A DNA stretch of 64,000 bases from positions 1-64,000 of the IMG/VR virus record IMGVR_UViG_3300050821_017570, one strand, 5' to 3'. A program made the translations under genes and the position numbers. Every line of letters starts with the position of its first letter. The first letter of the stretch is position 1. Source of the DNA: a virus. The notes beneath the pieces were generated by a model. That model had not been told where the DNA came from. It did not search any database and saw only the letters and a program-made list of their open reading frames with translations. Positions 8,606 to 17,466 of the stretch are shown here, in pieces.

Positions 8606-11353
8606 CTAGACGGTAATCCAGCTACCGCCGGTATACACGTAGAGTGCCATGCTGGTGGTATCATAGACCAACGGAACCGCAGCCGGCCATGCCTCAGGTG
8701 TACCCGTCGGGGTACCGGCGCAGGTCGGGATGTAGAGGAACCCATTGGTCGCGGAGGTCGATAGTGCGGTACCGGAACTCACCACGACTGAACCAGCTGC
8801 GGTGAGGCTGGCGGTACCAGTGGTGATCGTCACGTTGGTACCAGCCGCGGCAGGCGCGTCGAGTGCCAGTACGATCGAAAAGTCTAGATTCGAACCAGTG
8901 CCACAGCTGACCGTAGGGGCGCCGATATGAACGGCATTGAATTGTGACGCTCCTGAAAGCGCGGCAAAGACTTGTGTCGGTTGTACAATATCGATTGCGC
9001 TGCCACCGGCGGTAGCGCCGCTGCCGATACCACCACTACCATAGAAGCGAATAATGTCAGCGGATGCGCCGGAATCATAGATTGAGAAAAAGACATTTCC
9101 GCCAGACATGCCAACCGCCGCAGTGGCATTGATGACTAGGCCGAAGCGGTCTGTCGACACCGATTGGAATGTAAAGCCAGCATAGCCAACAATACCGGCC
9201 CCAACGGTAGAGCCGAACGTCATCAGATCACGAGAATTGCTCGTTGTGAGTGCAACGGTCGAACCGTTGTAGGTAAAGTTACCGGACCCTGTGATGGTTG
9301 CGGTGCCGGACCCGTATGCGACCTGGTTGGCAGTAATGGATCCACCAATCCCACCAACCGTACTCCAGCTGCCGTTGTAGAAGTAGATCCCACCACTGGA
9401 GCTGTTGTAGACGACCGGAATACACGATCCCATCGTCACAGGCGTACCGGTTGGGACGCCGGCGCATGATGGGATATAGAGGAACCCAGCTGTGGTAGAG
9501 GTTGATAAGGCGGCGCTGCCAATCGCAACCGACCCACCGCTTGGGTTCAGAAGCAGCGATACAGGCCCGTTGTTGGCTTGGATCGATTGGATCGCATTGG
9601 CGGTTAGGCTGGTGTCGGTGACAAAATTGGTGAAGAGCCCAAACGTACCAGTGTTACCGATGTTGACCGCAACACTGCCGTCGTTGGCAAACAGATGACT
9701 CCCGCCATCGACCTCCAACGTACCCTGTGAGATCAGCGCTGAAGTGGCCGTGATGTCGGGGGCCTGGAATAGTGCACCCGCCGTAACGGTACCCCCACCT
9801 GGATTCAACTGCAGGAGTGTGTCACCAACACTCGCCTGGATCGCCTGAATCGACATCGCACCAGCACCGGTGTTGGTCACAATATTCAGGAAGAAGTTTG
9901 TCCCCGAAGTGCTGCCGATGTTGACAGCCGTACTATTGTTGGCGAACAGGTTGGACCCACCTGTTGTAACCAGACTCGGGATCGTAACTGTGCTGCTACC
10001 TGAGTTGTAGGTAAAGCTCGATGACCCCGCGATCGTATTGGCGGTAACGTCACCGTAGGCGACCTGACCCGAAGTGATCGACCCACCAATCCCACCACCC
10101 CCGCCGGTTGCGGCGATCGTCAGGAGGGTACCAGAGTCGGTGATCGTGATACCGGAACCGGAATTGATGGTCTTAAAGACCAAAGTTGACGAAGTCGAAT
10201 TGACTGAGTCAAACACCGCGTATGTGCCACCACCCTCGTTCGAACCACCCGTTACGGTACCGGAACCGCTCGCGGTCGACGCGATCGTGATGGCGGTGCC
10301 GGACGGGGTCAACGTGATGTTGGAGCCAGCAATCAGTGACTTGAAGAAGAGTGTCGAAGCGGTCGAGTTGGTGGCGTCGAAAACCGCCGAACCCGAACCT
10401 TCACTCGATCCGCCCGTTACGGTACCGGCCCCAAGTGGCCCAACGGTAGTTCCGCCAGCATGGTAGAACAATCCACTGCTGGTCATCCATTCATCGCCAT
10501 TATTGGGCGACGTGGGGGCCGTACCCTGAGGGAGGTTCAGTCCTGCCCCACCGGTAGTCGAGGCGGCCGTCTGCAGGAGCCCCGTGAGGGTCTCACCACC
10601 GGTAAGGCTGAGGAGGCTTCCGTTGTAGGTGAGGCCGGAACTTCCGGCGATCGTGTTGGTACCAGAGCCGACCGCCACCTGATTGGTCGCGATCGTCCCA
10701 CCAATCGTCCCACCACCACCGCTCCCACCAATCAGCGCGATACTGATGTAGTTGGCATACTGGTACGTATTGAGGGCGATGGCCCCACCGGTGCCGGTCT
10801 GAATGATCTGAACGTTGAGCGTATCACCCATCGTCATCTGGATGATGTCACCACCCCCGCCCTCAACCCCGATGAAAGCAGCCGCCTGAACATTCCCGCC
10901 GTTGGGGCTCGAATAGACCGATCCGTTCACATAGATGTAGAGGGACCAGTAGGTTGAGACTGACCACGTGGCGCCCGCAAATAGAAAGCTGGCGTTGACC
11001 TGGTAGTAACCAGTAGCCGGCGCGGTGAAGGTCCAACTGGCACCCGTGGTGACCGTACCGTGTGGATCATACACCATGGTGTCGTAATTGATGACCGTAT
11101 TGGCATTGTAGGGGATCGACTGCCCTAGCGTCGCCACATACCTCGCCACCTCAGTCCCTGGGGCGACCGGTGGGGCTACCCAGGTTGGCTGAGACGTCGA
11201 ACCCGTCGATGCCAGCAGGTATCCAGATGTGCCAAACCCAACCCCAGTGCCCAAGCCATTCACATCGGTCGTCACGACCGAATAGGCGGGACCTTTGATT
11301 TTGCCCAAAAGGGCCTGGTAGAGATTCGAGCTGATACCGCTGGTAATACCCAT
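8606..11353 (-). CDS. Tail fibre protein with C1q-like domain and repeated modules
   Basis: The 915-residue Gly/Ser/Thr-rich protein is typical of phage fibres. Residues about 70-215 resemble a C1q/TNF-like jelly roll (TGYYQVNASFLFAG, later YISIALIGG), a fold used for trimerisation or receptor contact. The rest consists of repeats such as GSGTVTGGSNEG and GGSITANQVAYGSGT. A module of the form GFLYIP-x-CAG-x-PTGTP followed by YDTT/Y-Y-GSW occurs twice, once at the C-terminus, and is shared with the protein at 36036. The protein probably mediates host recognition. Confidence 0.85.
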   Translation of the reverse strand: MGITSGISSNLYQALLGKIKGPAYSVVTTDVNGLGTGVGFGTSGYLLASTGSTSQPTWVAPPVAPGTEVARYVATLGQSIPYNANTVINYDTMVYDPHGTVTTGASWTFTAPATGYYQVNASFLFAGATWSVSTYWSLYIYVNGSVYSSPNGGNVQAAAFIGVEGGGGDIIQMTMGDTLNVQIIQTGTGGAIALNTYQYANYISIALIGGSGGGGTIGGTIATNQVAVGSGTNTIAGSSGLTYNGSLLSLTGGETLTGLLQTAASTTGGAGLNLPQGTAPTSPNNGDEWMTSSGLFYHAGGTTVGPLGAGTVTGGSSEGSGSAVFDATNSTASTLFFKSLIAGSNITLTPSGTAITIASTASGSGTVTGGSNEGGGTYAVFDSVNSTSSTLVFKTINSGSGITITDSGTLLTIAATGGGGGIGGSITSGQVAYGDVTANTIAGSSSFTYNSGSSTVTIPSLVTTGGSNLFANNSTAVNIGSTSGTNFFLNIVTNTGAGAMSIQAIQASVGDTLLQLNPGGGTVTAGALFQAPDITATSALISQGTLEVDGGSHLFANDGSVAVNIGNTGTFGLFTNFVTDTSLTANAIQSIQANNGPVSLLLNPSGGSVAIGSAALSTSTTAGFLYIPSCAGVPTGTPVTMGSCIPVVYNSSSGGIYFYNGSWSTVGGIGGSITANQVAYGSGTATITGSGNFTYNGSTVALTTSNSRDLMTFGSTVGAGIVGYAGFTFQSVSTDRFGLVINATAAVGMSGGNVFFSIYDSGASADIIRFYGSGGIGSGATAGGSAIDIVQPTQVFAALSGASQFNAVHIGAPTVSCGTGSNLDFSIVLALDAPAAAGTNVTITTGTASLTAAGSVVVSSGTALSTSATNGFLYIPTCAGTPTGTPEAWPAAVPLVYDTTSMALYVYTGGSWITV

Positions 11354-11365
11354 ATCTGGCCAGTC

Positions 11366-11722
11366 TTAGAACAGGCCGGCAACAGAGCCGGTGGCCGTAA
11401 CACCTGACCCATTGGCGAGCACGTATAACATATCTCCGCCCTGGAAGGTTGTTTTGTCATCAAGAGACTGACGCTCACCTGCCAATAGTGGTTGGTTGGC
11501 CACAATCAGATGCTGTGGTACATCACTTGAAAGGATCGGAACCGTACCGCCATTGGGCACCCGCCAGAGCCACCAGTTGACGGTCGATCCACTGGTATTC
11601 AGCATGAGAAACTGAAACGCAGTTGATGATGGAGTTGTGCCACTCGACGGAGCCGTATACATAAGGGTTGCGGTTGATGCCGTCAGGACCTGACCTGGGA
11701 TACGAAATAGTGTACTACTCAT
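11366..11722 (-). CDS. Small virion-associated beta-rich protein
   Basis: The 118-residue protein contains segments such as ATLMYTAPSSGT and GGDMLYVLANGSGVTATGSV. These resemble small phage tail-tip or fibre-associated proteins with a beta-sandwich core. Its start overlaps the stop of the HNH gene by four bases, and it lies 12 bases upstream of the 915-residue fibre gene. It probably belongs to the tail fibre module, but the exact role is unknown. Confidence 0.75.
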   Translation of the reverse strand: MSSTLFRIPGQVLTASTATLMYTAPSSGTTPSSTAFQFLMLNTSGSTVNWWLWRVPNGGTVPILSSDVPQHLIVANQPLLAGERQSLDDKTTFQGGDMLYVLANGSGVTATGSVAGLF

Positions 11723-12276
11723 ATAGCAGCCTTAATAGCATGAACTTCAGTGGCAGGCACAGGGAATTGTTTATTGTGTAGTGCTTCGATAAAAAGTCTG
11801 AACTGATCAATTTCTAAATTAGATTTGAATGAGTTCACAACCGCGCAACATAGTACACAATTAGTTTTAAGGTAGCCACGCTCGGGATACATTCGATCGA
11901 CTGAGGTTGCAAACGGATCTCCACGATGAGTTAGAAACACCATGGGGACACCCGAATAGTGGCACAGCCCTTGCTGCGTATCCCATCGTTGTTTAAACCA
12001 ATCTTCGTCGAGATCAAATAAAATTTGTCCCTTTTTAGCACGCCCTTCTATATTTTTTATCTTACTTCGATAAGGGTTAGATCTGTACGCTTTTATAGCA
12101 CGATCAGCCGCACAACGATGACAAACGTAACTACAAGTCACGATCATCTCACTTGCCAAAAATCCCCTAGTACATACTGAGCATATAAACTGTCGTCCAT
12201 CACATAGACGCCGACTATCGTCTAGTTCTTGTTTCAGCTTATGCCGGTGAATGACCATTGAACGTGGTGTTGGCAT
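11719..12276 (-). CDS. HNH homing-type endonuclease
   Basis: The 185-residue protein has an N-terminal two-Cys pair motif (CSVC ... CHRC) and a phage HNH signature in which GLCHYSGVPM is followed by SVDRMYPERGYLKTNCVLCC and N-x2-K. The DNA is visibly richer in A+T than the flanking fibre genes, as expected for a mobile freestanding endonuclease gene. It is wedged between two fibre genes, with a four-base overlap to the next gene. No intron is evident. The endonuclease would nick or cut a homologous site in related phages and so promote its own spread. Confidence 0.9.
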   Translation of the reverse strand: MPTPRSMVIHRHKLKQELDDSRRLCDGRQFICSVCTRGFLASEMIVTCSYVCHRCAADRAIKAYRSNPYRSKIKNIEGRAKKGQILFDLDEDWFKQRWDTQQGLCHYSGVPMVFLTHRGDPFATSVDRMYPERGYLKTNCVLCCAVVNSFKSNLEIDQFRLFIEALHNKQFPVPATEVHAIKAAI

Positions 12277-12279
12277 TTG

Positions 12280-13626
12280 TTACGAGCCAAATACTAGGGC
12301 GGCTACTATTGGATCAATAGTGCTCGAACCAGACGCCGTGATGGTGATGTCGACACTATTGTTGCCCGGGTTATCAACCGCCGTTGCTCCACCACCGATG
12401 AAGTTCAGGATCGGACGTGTGGCCACCGGTGTACCCGCTACCTCAACCTCAACACCAATCCAACTGAGATAGAGATCTGCCATTAGGTTGCCCCCACCCG
12501 TTAGATAGGACTGAGGGCTGGAGAGCGTGAAGATACTGCGGGTCAGCGGAACAAACGTCCCTGAGAGATCGAACCACCCGTTGGAGGTATTGCCAGGGTT
12601 GCGGGCCAACACCTGGTTGGCTGCCGTGGCGCCGCTGATGTCGTTCGGCTGGATCGCCCGGAAGGTTGGGGCCCCACTGCCGGAGCCGATCGTGGGACCG
12701 ATGAAGGCAAACCCAGCCCCAACGCTCGATGCGTTGGTTCCCGTCCCACCCTGGGCCAGCGAGATGGTCCCGGTGGCGATCTGGCTGGCATCCAGCGAAA
12801 CCGGATCACTCCCCGAGATCCCATGGGTCGAAGCATGCGCGGATGGAGGAAAGCTAGTCGGCACGCTCGATAGGTGTGACCAAGGTACCGTAGCGGAAAA
12901 TGCCGGAACCCCAGCGGTCCAGTAGAGATAGCCGGCCCCAGCCGATGCATTGATACCCAACCCACCAACCGCAGCCGAAACCGTACCGGTCAGAATGTCG
13001 GAACCATCGATGGCTCGGAAGCTAGGTACGCCGGACGAACCCAGTGGGGCCAGAAACCCGTAGTGCTGGGTCTGAGATCCATTGATGTACCCGTACTGGG
13101 TAGCATTGAGATGGTAGTACTGGGCGGTCGTTCCGCCCTGGAGCGAACCCAGCAGGTTGTGCGTGATGATGGTCGAGACATCGACCCAAACGGTACCGTT
13201 GTAGAGGAGGATGATTTGGGTATCACGGACGAAGCTAACGTAGCCGATTGTTGGCGTTACGAAGCTCCAGGACGTGCCGTTATCGAGCGCCAGTGTCCCA
13301 GCAGGCTGTGAACCCCAATCGGGCCCTGTGGGGCTCGCTGGAAGGATATAGCGGGCACCAGCGACGTGTGAGCCAGGCTCGGCTGCCGTTGTGGCCGACA
13401 ACACCGGAAGCTGCCAGGTGAGCCCACCTGCGTAGCTGGCTACGAATGCCTGAGTAGTTAGGTCAGCAGGGTTGGACCCATCGACGCCAGCCTGAGCGGC
13501 CACAAATGGGTTAGCCCCACTGGTGAGGACCACTGTGGAAGGCAATGTGGAGATATCGAAGGCCCCGGCCCCAATTTGGGCCATATCGGAGCCATTCCAT
13601 CCAATCGGGGTACCGGGACCGGTCAT
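12280..13626 (-). CDS. Tail fibre / short tail protein with DUF2793-like domain
   Basis: The 448-residue protein has a segment about 85-150 (ARYILPASPTG ... WSFVTPTIGYVSFVRD) that resembles the DUF2793 domain found in phage tail and GTA proteins. The C-terminal half carries tail-fibre motifs such as SLAQGGTGTNAS, and LTGGGNLMAD. It is likely a structural component of the distal tail or a fibre attachment protein. Confidence 0.8.
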   Translation of the reverse strand: MTGPGTPIGWNGSDMAQIGAGAFDISTLPSTVVLTSGANPFVAAQAGVDGSNPADLTTQAFVASYAGGLTWQLPVLSATTAAEPGSHVAGARYILPASPTGPDWGSQPAGTLALDNGTSWSFVTPTIGYVSFVRDTQIILLYNGTVWVDVSTIITHNLLGSLQGGTTAQYYHLNATQYGYINGSQTQHYGFLAPLGSSGVPSFRAIDGSDILTGTVSAAVGGLGINASAGAGYLYWTAGVPAFSATVPWSHLSSVPTSFPPSAHASTHGISGSDPVSLDASQIATGTISLAQGGTGTNASSVGAGFAFIGPTIGSGSGAPTFRAIQPNDISGATAANQVLARNPGNTSNGWFDLSGTFVPLTRSIFTLSSPQSYLTGGGNLMADLYLSWIGVEVEVAGTPVATRPILNFIGGGATAVDNPGNNSVDITITASGSSTIDPIVAALVFGS

Positions 13627-13669
13627 GCTGATACGTTACCCTACGGTCGAATCCGAGCCAGCCTACCGG

Positions 13670-14833
13670 CTAGCGTGCTATCTGGGTGAGAAACTCATAG
13701 GCTCGTAGGAGATGCCGATCTGGTTTGTGGTCTGGTAGGCTGTCCAACGCAAGCTGGTAGGCCTCCACAGGTGTGGTGCGGGTGTCGTCATCATCATCAT
13801 AATCGGTCCAATTGAAATGCGGGGTCGGAATGGCGCTTCCACAATCGTTGACCCCAAGGTACTCCTGAGTCGCTGCCGCCAGCCCACTCACGATACCGCT
13901 CCGACACTCGTAGGCCCAACGCCTCATAATATCCTTTTGCCGGTACATCAGGTTGATCGGCAGGAGTGGGCCGATCGTCTCAAACCGATGGGTCCACTGC
14001 TCGATTTCCAGAAGATCGTGCTCCATATCCCCGTTTAGGTTCGGTCCATACCGTATGACATACCGGTAGAGGAGGCTGCCATCGATCCGCGGGACCGACA
14101 GCTGTGGCAGTAGGTATCGGCTGCCCGCGTACACGAGAGGTGGGTAGGCCGTGTCGAGCCACTCCAGATCACCCACCGTGAGGCCTTCTCGAATCGCCTC
14201 TCTGGTCTCCACAATCATGGCGGCCAACTCCATCGCCTCGGGCCCTACCTGGCTGTTCCAGTACTGGTACGCGTGGCGGTAGTTGGTGATCTGGAAGAAA
14301 TGCGTCATCTCGTGCAGAATAATCGCCCTGGTGGGTAGCCCGGTTTTCGAGTACGGCACCCGCGGTATCACAACCGTCCCCTTGTAGGTGACATGGGCAA
14401 ACCCTGCGATCGGCGCCTGGGCTAGCACGAACTGGTGGTGTCGCCGCTCAATGAATGACTTCAGGACCACAATATCCGACATGGTGGCGGGCTGACTGGG
14501 TAGCCGATCAAACAGCTCGATCGCCCGTATCAGCAGCTGAACCGCCCGGACCCGTCGATCGAGTCGTGGTCCATCGAACGTTCGGATCTCCTGCCAAAGT
14601 GCTGGCGCGAGCGCGATATGCTCACACAGATCCATCGCGTCCCCAACCCCAAGTTCCCACGCCGCACCTCTGGTCCATAGGCGTGGGTTGTTGATACGAC
14701 CATCGTGAATGGCTGTCAGTGGGGTACCGGTGTTGGTCGTGGGAAGCAACCACTCCTGCTCATCCGGTGTCATCGGCGGAGCAGGAGTGTGGGGGAAGAG
14801 GGTTCCGAGCCAACAGATCAATGCGAGCAGCAT
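13670..14833 (-). CDS. Exported zincin metallopeptidase-like protein
   Basis: The 387-residue protein begins with a hydrophobic segment (MLLALICWLGTLF) like a Sec signal or membrane anchor. It carries the zinc motif HEMTH near residue 173, preceded by PTRAIILHEM, with acidic residues about 25-35 residues downstream (PEAMELAAMIVETREA) that could supply the third ligand. Family placement beyond zincin is uncertain. It sits between a fibre gene and a terminator, so it may act on the cell envelope or on virion proteins. Confidence 0.7.
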   Translation of the reverse strand: MLLALICWLGTLFPHTPAPPMTPDEQEWLLPTTNTGTPLTAIHDGRINNPRLWTRGAAWELGVGDAMDLCEHIALAPALWQEIRTFDGPRLDRRVRAVQLLIRAIELFDRLPSQPATMSDIVVLKSFIERRHHQFVLAQAPIAGFAHVTYKGTVVIPRVPYSKTGLPTRAIILHEMTHFFQITNYRHAYQYWNSQVGPEAMELAAMIVETREAIREGLTVGDLEWLDTAYPPLVYAGSRYLLPQLSVPRIDGSLLYRYVIRYGPNLNGDMEHDLLEIEQWTHRFETIGPLLPINLMYRQKDIMRRWAYECRSGIVSGLAAATQEYLGVNDCGSAIPTPHFNWTDYDDDDDTRTTPVEAYQLALDSLPDHKPDRHLLRAYEFLTQIAR

Positions 14834-14851
14834 CGGATCCCCCTACGTGAT

Positions 14852-14885
14852 AGCAAAAAGAAAGAACTCCCGCCACTAGGGCGGG
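14852..14885 (-). terminator. Intrinsic terminator, minus strand
   Basis: A six-bp GC stem (cccgcc/ggcggg, loop actag) at 14869-14885 is followed on the minus strand by a T-rich tract (TTCTTTCTTTTT). It starts four bases after the stop of the HNH gene and precedes the exported zincin gene. Confidence 0.75.
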
Positions 14886-14888
14886 TGA

Positions 14889-15812
14889 CTAGATCGGTAG
14901 ACTTAACTCTTGACGCTTAGCACAGACCGCAGCATAGGCTTCTTCAGCAGTAGCGAATCCACTACAGGTGAACTTCTTACCACTGGTAACGAAAGCCCAG
15001 TAAAACGACTTCTTATTCCTCGCCTGAAAGACACGGTCAAACCCGAGGCCATTGGGTCGTCCAAGCGCCGTACGGCTAGTTATACCGGCTACTTCGACAA
15101 TTTTATGCTCCCGCCGCGGCTTCTGCCATTCACCATCCCACTTATCGTTCTTAGACGCATTGTCTTTCTGCCACATCGGTTGTAGGTTTGTGTAGTGTAC
15201 CGCTACAGCTAACTGAGCTTGATCAGTTAAGTCAAACGACGCCAACGGCCGCTTGTGGTCAATGTGCCAACCATAATAGGTATAGTTGTCCCATGACATA
15301 CCTTCTGTCCACAGCGACTCAATATAAGCCATCAATTCTTCAGGTGTGCAACCTAAATGAGTTTTCAAGACTGTACCGCTGTAACCGGTCTTCAGTACTC
15401 TATAGATACGATTTCTTATATTAAGTTTCACTCGTAAATCTGGTTCAGTAGCATACCGCTCTTTAGCGCGTGCTGCTTTCTTGTCTATACGAGCTGGTGT
15501 CCTATCGTAGCCGGTTTGTTGCGCCCACGTTCTGTTAGCCGCGTTGTGCTTTTCACGTGCCTCAGGGCTGAGGTTTTTATGATACTCACGCATAGCTGCC
15601 ATAAGCCTATCGCGGTTTGCTTCGTAGTGCTTACGTGAGGCTTCAGCGTCGCGTGCCTTAACAGCTGGATCATTGTGGCGTAGAGCAGTTCGGCGAGCAA
15701 CTTCCAGTGCCTTATGCTCTTCAATCTCTTCTGGCGTTGCTGTTCCGTTATTCCGCTTTCGTCGCAACACCAGCCGCCGCTCGCAGCTCACATCTACATG
15801 CTCAGTCGACAT
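14889..15812 (-). CDS. HNH endonuclease with C-terminal AP2-like DNA-binding segment
   Basis: I chose the ATG at 15812 (307 residues), which overlaps the end of the metallophosphoesterase by 11 bases; an upstream in-frame ATG at 15920 would lie deeper in that gene. The N-terminal half is basic and helical with arrays of K/R/E. The HNH core is WHIDHKRPLASFDL followed by NLQPMWQKDNASKNDKW. The last 50 residues (FYWAFVTSGKKFTCSGFATAEEAYAA) resemble the AP2-like DNA-recognition domains of homing endonucleases. The gene is A+T-richer than its neighbours, consistent with recent transfer. Confidence 0.88.
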   Translation of the reverse strand: MSTEHVDVSCERRLVLRRKRNNGTATPEEIEEHKALEVARRTALRHNDPAVKARDAEASRKHYEANRDRLMAAMREYHKNLSPEAREKHNAANRTWAQQTGYDRTPARIDKKAARAKERYATEPDLRVKLNIRNRIYRVLKTGYSGTVLKTHLGCTPEELMAYIESLWTEGMSWDNYTYYGWHIDHKRPLASFDLTDQAQLAVAVHYTNLQPMWQKDNASKNDKWDGEWQKPRREHKIVEVAGITSRTALGRPNGLGFDRVFQARNKKSFYWAFVTSGKKFTCSGFATAEEAYAAVCAKRQELSLPI

Positions 15813-17025
15813 AGAGTCGACCACACATCGTTTTGCCTCTTTCGGAATCGATCCAGAAGCATGCCTGCTGTGGCGGCTCAGCAGATGCCCCAATGCTAAG
15901 TGCAAAAGCATTAAAGCCAATCAATGAGCCATTAACAATAAAGTCACCACCATCGATCAGCTGATGAAAATGTCCCATTACGCTTAGATCGGCCGGATTA
16001 GGGTTGCTAGCGTTCCATGCAGCTAACCGCTTACGTATTGGTATGGTGATACCGCCAACACCAGAACCGTAGGCGATCTGGTCTCCATGAAGCCAACGCA
16101 CCCTCGTGTTGTATAAGTCAGTGTAAAGATGTGCACCCTCAGCGATCCTAAAGTCCAGCCGCCGTTCAGCACGCCACTCACGCTGTAGTGTCTTATACAT
16201 GAGATAAGACAGCGAGTGTTCCATCATTGTGTTCTGACGTGGCTTTTTGACCATTCTATCGTGGTTACCTGAACACATTGGGAGCACCAAGTGGTCCAAA
16301 TCGCCGTGACTTAGAATATATTCAATACCAGCGCTGATAAGTTCTTGGGCAAACAACACAGCTTTTGTAGGCCCAAGATGGTTAGTCTCTGCCGCATCCT
16401 CCCAAATTCCATTGGTTAAAACGTCCCCCAGAATAGCGAGCACAGCAGTATCGCAAGTTCCGATATGCCTCCAGTTATTCAACATAAACACGTAGGACTG
16501 GAAAACCTTCTTCATTCGGGCTTCAGCGATTTCCAAATTAAATTCGTTGTCAAACCCAGGAATTGAATCTCTAGTAACAGACTCCTCAACATGTAAGTCA
16601 GACAATACACCACAGAAAATTCCCTGGCCTCCGGTGGTGATTGGCTCATCGATACGAATGGTACGAGACCCTTGACCAGCCTCGATACCTCGAAGCAGTT
16701 CAAGCTGTGCCTGGAGTTTCTGGTTCTCCTCTTCAGAGACCTTGAGTTTCTCTGACACATCGTTCTTATCCGCTACAGCCTTAGCAGCCTTACGCTCAGC
16801 AGCCAGCACTACCTTAGGCTCTGGCTTCGGTGTGGCGGCGACCGGTTCACGATCGTGAACCGCCGCCGGCTTCGACATTGCCACCATACCCTTTTGGAGG
16901 GCACGGGCATACCGGTCAGCGAGGGTCTTACGAGGAATTCCAGAAGCAGCCGCGGCGGCCGTAGGGGTACCGTGAATGGTGATGAGATCGAGAGCGTCCT
17001 GACAAACCTGATCGTGATCAGACAT
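15802..17025 (-). CDS. HTH + coiled coil + calcineurin-like metallophosphoesterase
   Basis: The start at 17025 (407 residues) follows a GAGA box and gives MSDHDQVCQDALDLI. Residues about 1-45 look like a helix-turn-helix (GTPTAAAAASGIPRKTLADRY). A basic coiled coil lies at about 70-125, then a metallophosphoesterase domain with DLHVEE, ILGDVL, GNHDR, HGD and GHFHQ, which supply the bimetal ligands. This combination is common in phages and may process DNA, but the substrate is unknown. The 3' end of the gene overlaps an HNH endonuclease, so its last residues may have been altered by that insertion. Confidence 0.85.
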   Translation of the reverse strand: MSDHDQVCQDALDLITIHGTPTAAAAASGIPRKTLADRYARALQKGMVAMSKPAAVHDREPVAATPKPEPKVVLAAERKAAKAVADKNDVSEKLKVSEEENQKLQAQLELLRGIEAGQGSRTIRIDEPITTGGQGIFCGVLSDLHVEESVTRDSIPGFDNEFNLEIAEARMKKVFQSYVFMLNNWRHIGTCDTAVLAILGDVLTNGIWEDAAETNHLGPTKAVLFAQELISAGIEYILSHGDLDHLVLPMCSGNHDRMVKKPRQNTMMEHSLSYLMYKTLQREWRAERRLDFRIAEGAHLYTDLYNTRVRWLHGDQIAYGSGVGGITIPIRKRLAAWNASNPNPADLSVMGHFHQLIDGGDFIVNGSLIGFNAFALSIGASAEPPQQACFWIDSERGKTMCGRLYVD

Positions 17026-17174
17026 AGTCTCTTTCGTGGAGGGGTTGGGTGGGGCGACTATGTCGGATCCGTTTGAGATCGCAACCAAAATCCGCCGCCA
17101 TCCCTAGATCTTCCACCGCCGCCACAATCCCGCCACCACAACCTAATGGGCTAAAACTGTCCCATCACCCGATA

Positions 17175-17210
17175 GCAAAAAATAAGGCACCCCGGGGTTT
17201 GGCCCCGGAG
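17175..17210 (-). terminator. Intrinsic terminator downstream of tRNA island
   Basis: On the minus strand an eight-bp GC stem (CTCCGGGG/CCCCGGGG, loop CCAAA) is followed by TTATTTTTT. It lies just past the 3' end of the last tRNA-like element and before the metallophosphoesterase gene, so it probably ends the tRNA transcript. Confidence 0.7.
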
Positions 17211-17220
17211 CACTAGAGGA

Positions 17221-17289
17221 TGGTGGGAAGCAGTGGAGTTGAACCACACGCCCAGCAGGAAGTGCTCTACCAGGCTGAGCTACGCACTG
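17221..17289 (-). tRNA. Degenerate tRNA-like element
   Basis: The minus strand shows a canonical D arm (TAGCTC-AGCCTGGTA-GAGC), a T arm with TTCAACT loop, and an encoded CCA. However, the expected acceptor partner of GCTTCCC is absent at the 5' end (CAGTGCG instead), and no good five-bp anticodon stem can be drawn. A weak reading would put GGG in the loop. I regard it as a decayed or chimeric tRNA rather than a functional gene. Confidence 0.35.
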
Positions 17290-17292
17290 AAG

Positions 17293-17373
17293 TGGAGACG
17301 TCCAGCTGAGTCGAACAGCTTGCCAGGTGGATTGCAATCACCCCCATGCCCCGCACGGTTTGGCTTGTCCGTC
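17293..17373 (-). tRNA. tRNA-like element, possibly Cys (GCA)
   Basis: The T arm is perfect (AGCTG-TTCGACT-CAGCT), and an encoded CCA follows discriminator U73. The loop context GATTGCAATCC resembles tRNA-Cys with anticodon GCA, and U73 fits Cys identity. The acceptor GACGGAC/GGACGTC has two adjacent mismatches (G-A, A-G), the D arm has only three pairs, and the anticodon arm needs a bulge. It is either a divergent tRNA-Cys or a decaying one. Confidence 0.4.
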
Positions 17374-17376
17374 ATA

Positions 17377-17463
17377 TGGCTTGTCGGGTTGGATTCGAAC
17401 CAACGATGGTCTCTCGACTACGGATTAACAGTCCGTTCCCTGCTACCTCTCGGGTACCGACAA
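17377..17463 (-). tRNA. tRNA-Asn (GTT) with a long, class II-type variable arm
   Basis: The 87-nt gene with encoded CCA has a perfect seven-bp acceptor (TTGTCGG/CCGACAA), anticodon stem ACGGA/TCCGT with loop CTGTTAA, and T stem GTTGG/CCAAC with TTCGAAT. The anticodon is GUU and the discriminator is G73, both as in Asn. The D arm (TACCCGAG ... GGG) looks Tyr-like. The variable region is about 15 nt and can form GTC-GAGA-GAC, a class II feature not expected for Asn. Confidence 0.85.
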
Positions 17464-17466
17464 ATG

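Noticed and set aside
15812-15920. Upstream start of the HNH gene at 15920
   Set aside because: It would extend the HNH gene deep into the metallophosphoesterase coding sequence, and the added residues do not look like HNH sequence.
17221-17289. Functional tRNA-Pro (GGG) reading of the degenerate element
   Set aside because: The acceptor does not pair, and the anticodon stem needs several wobble pairs and a mismatch.
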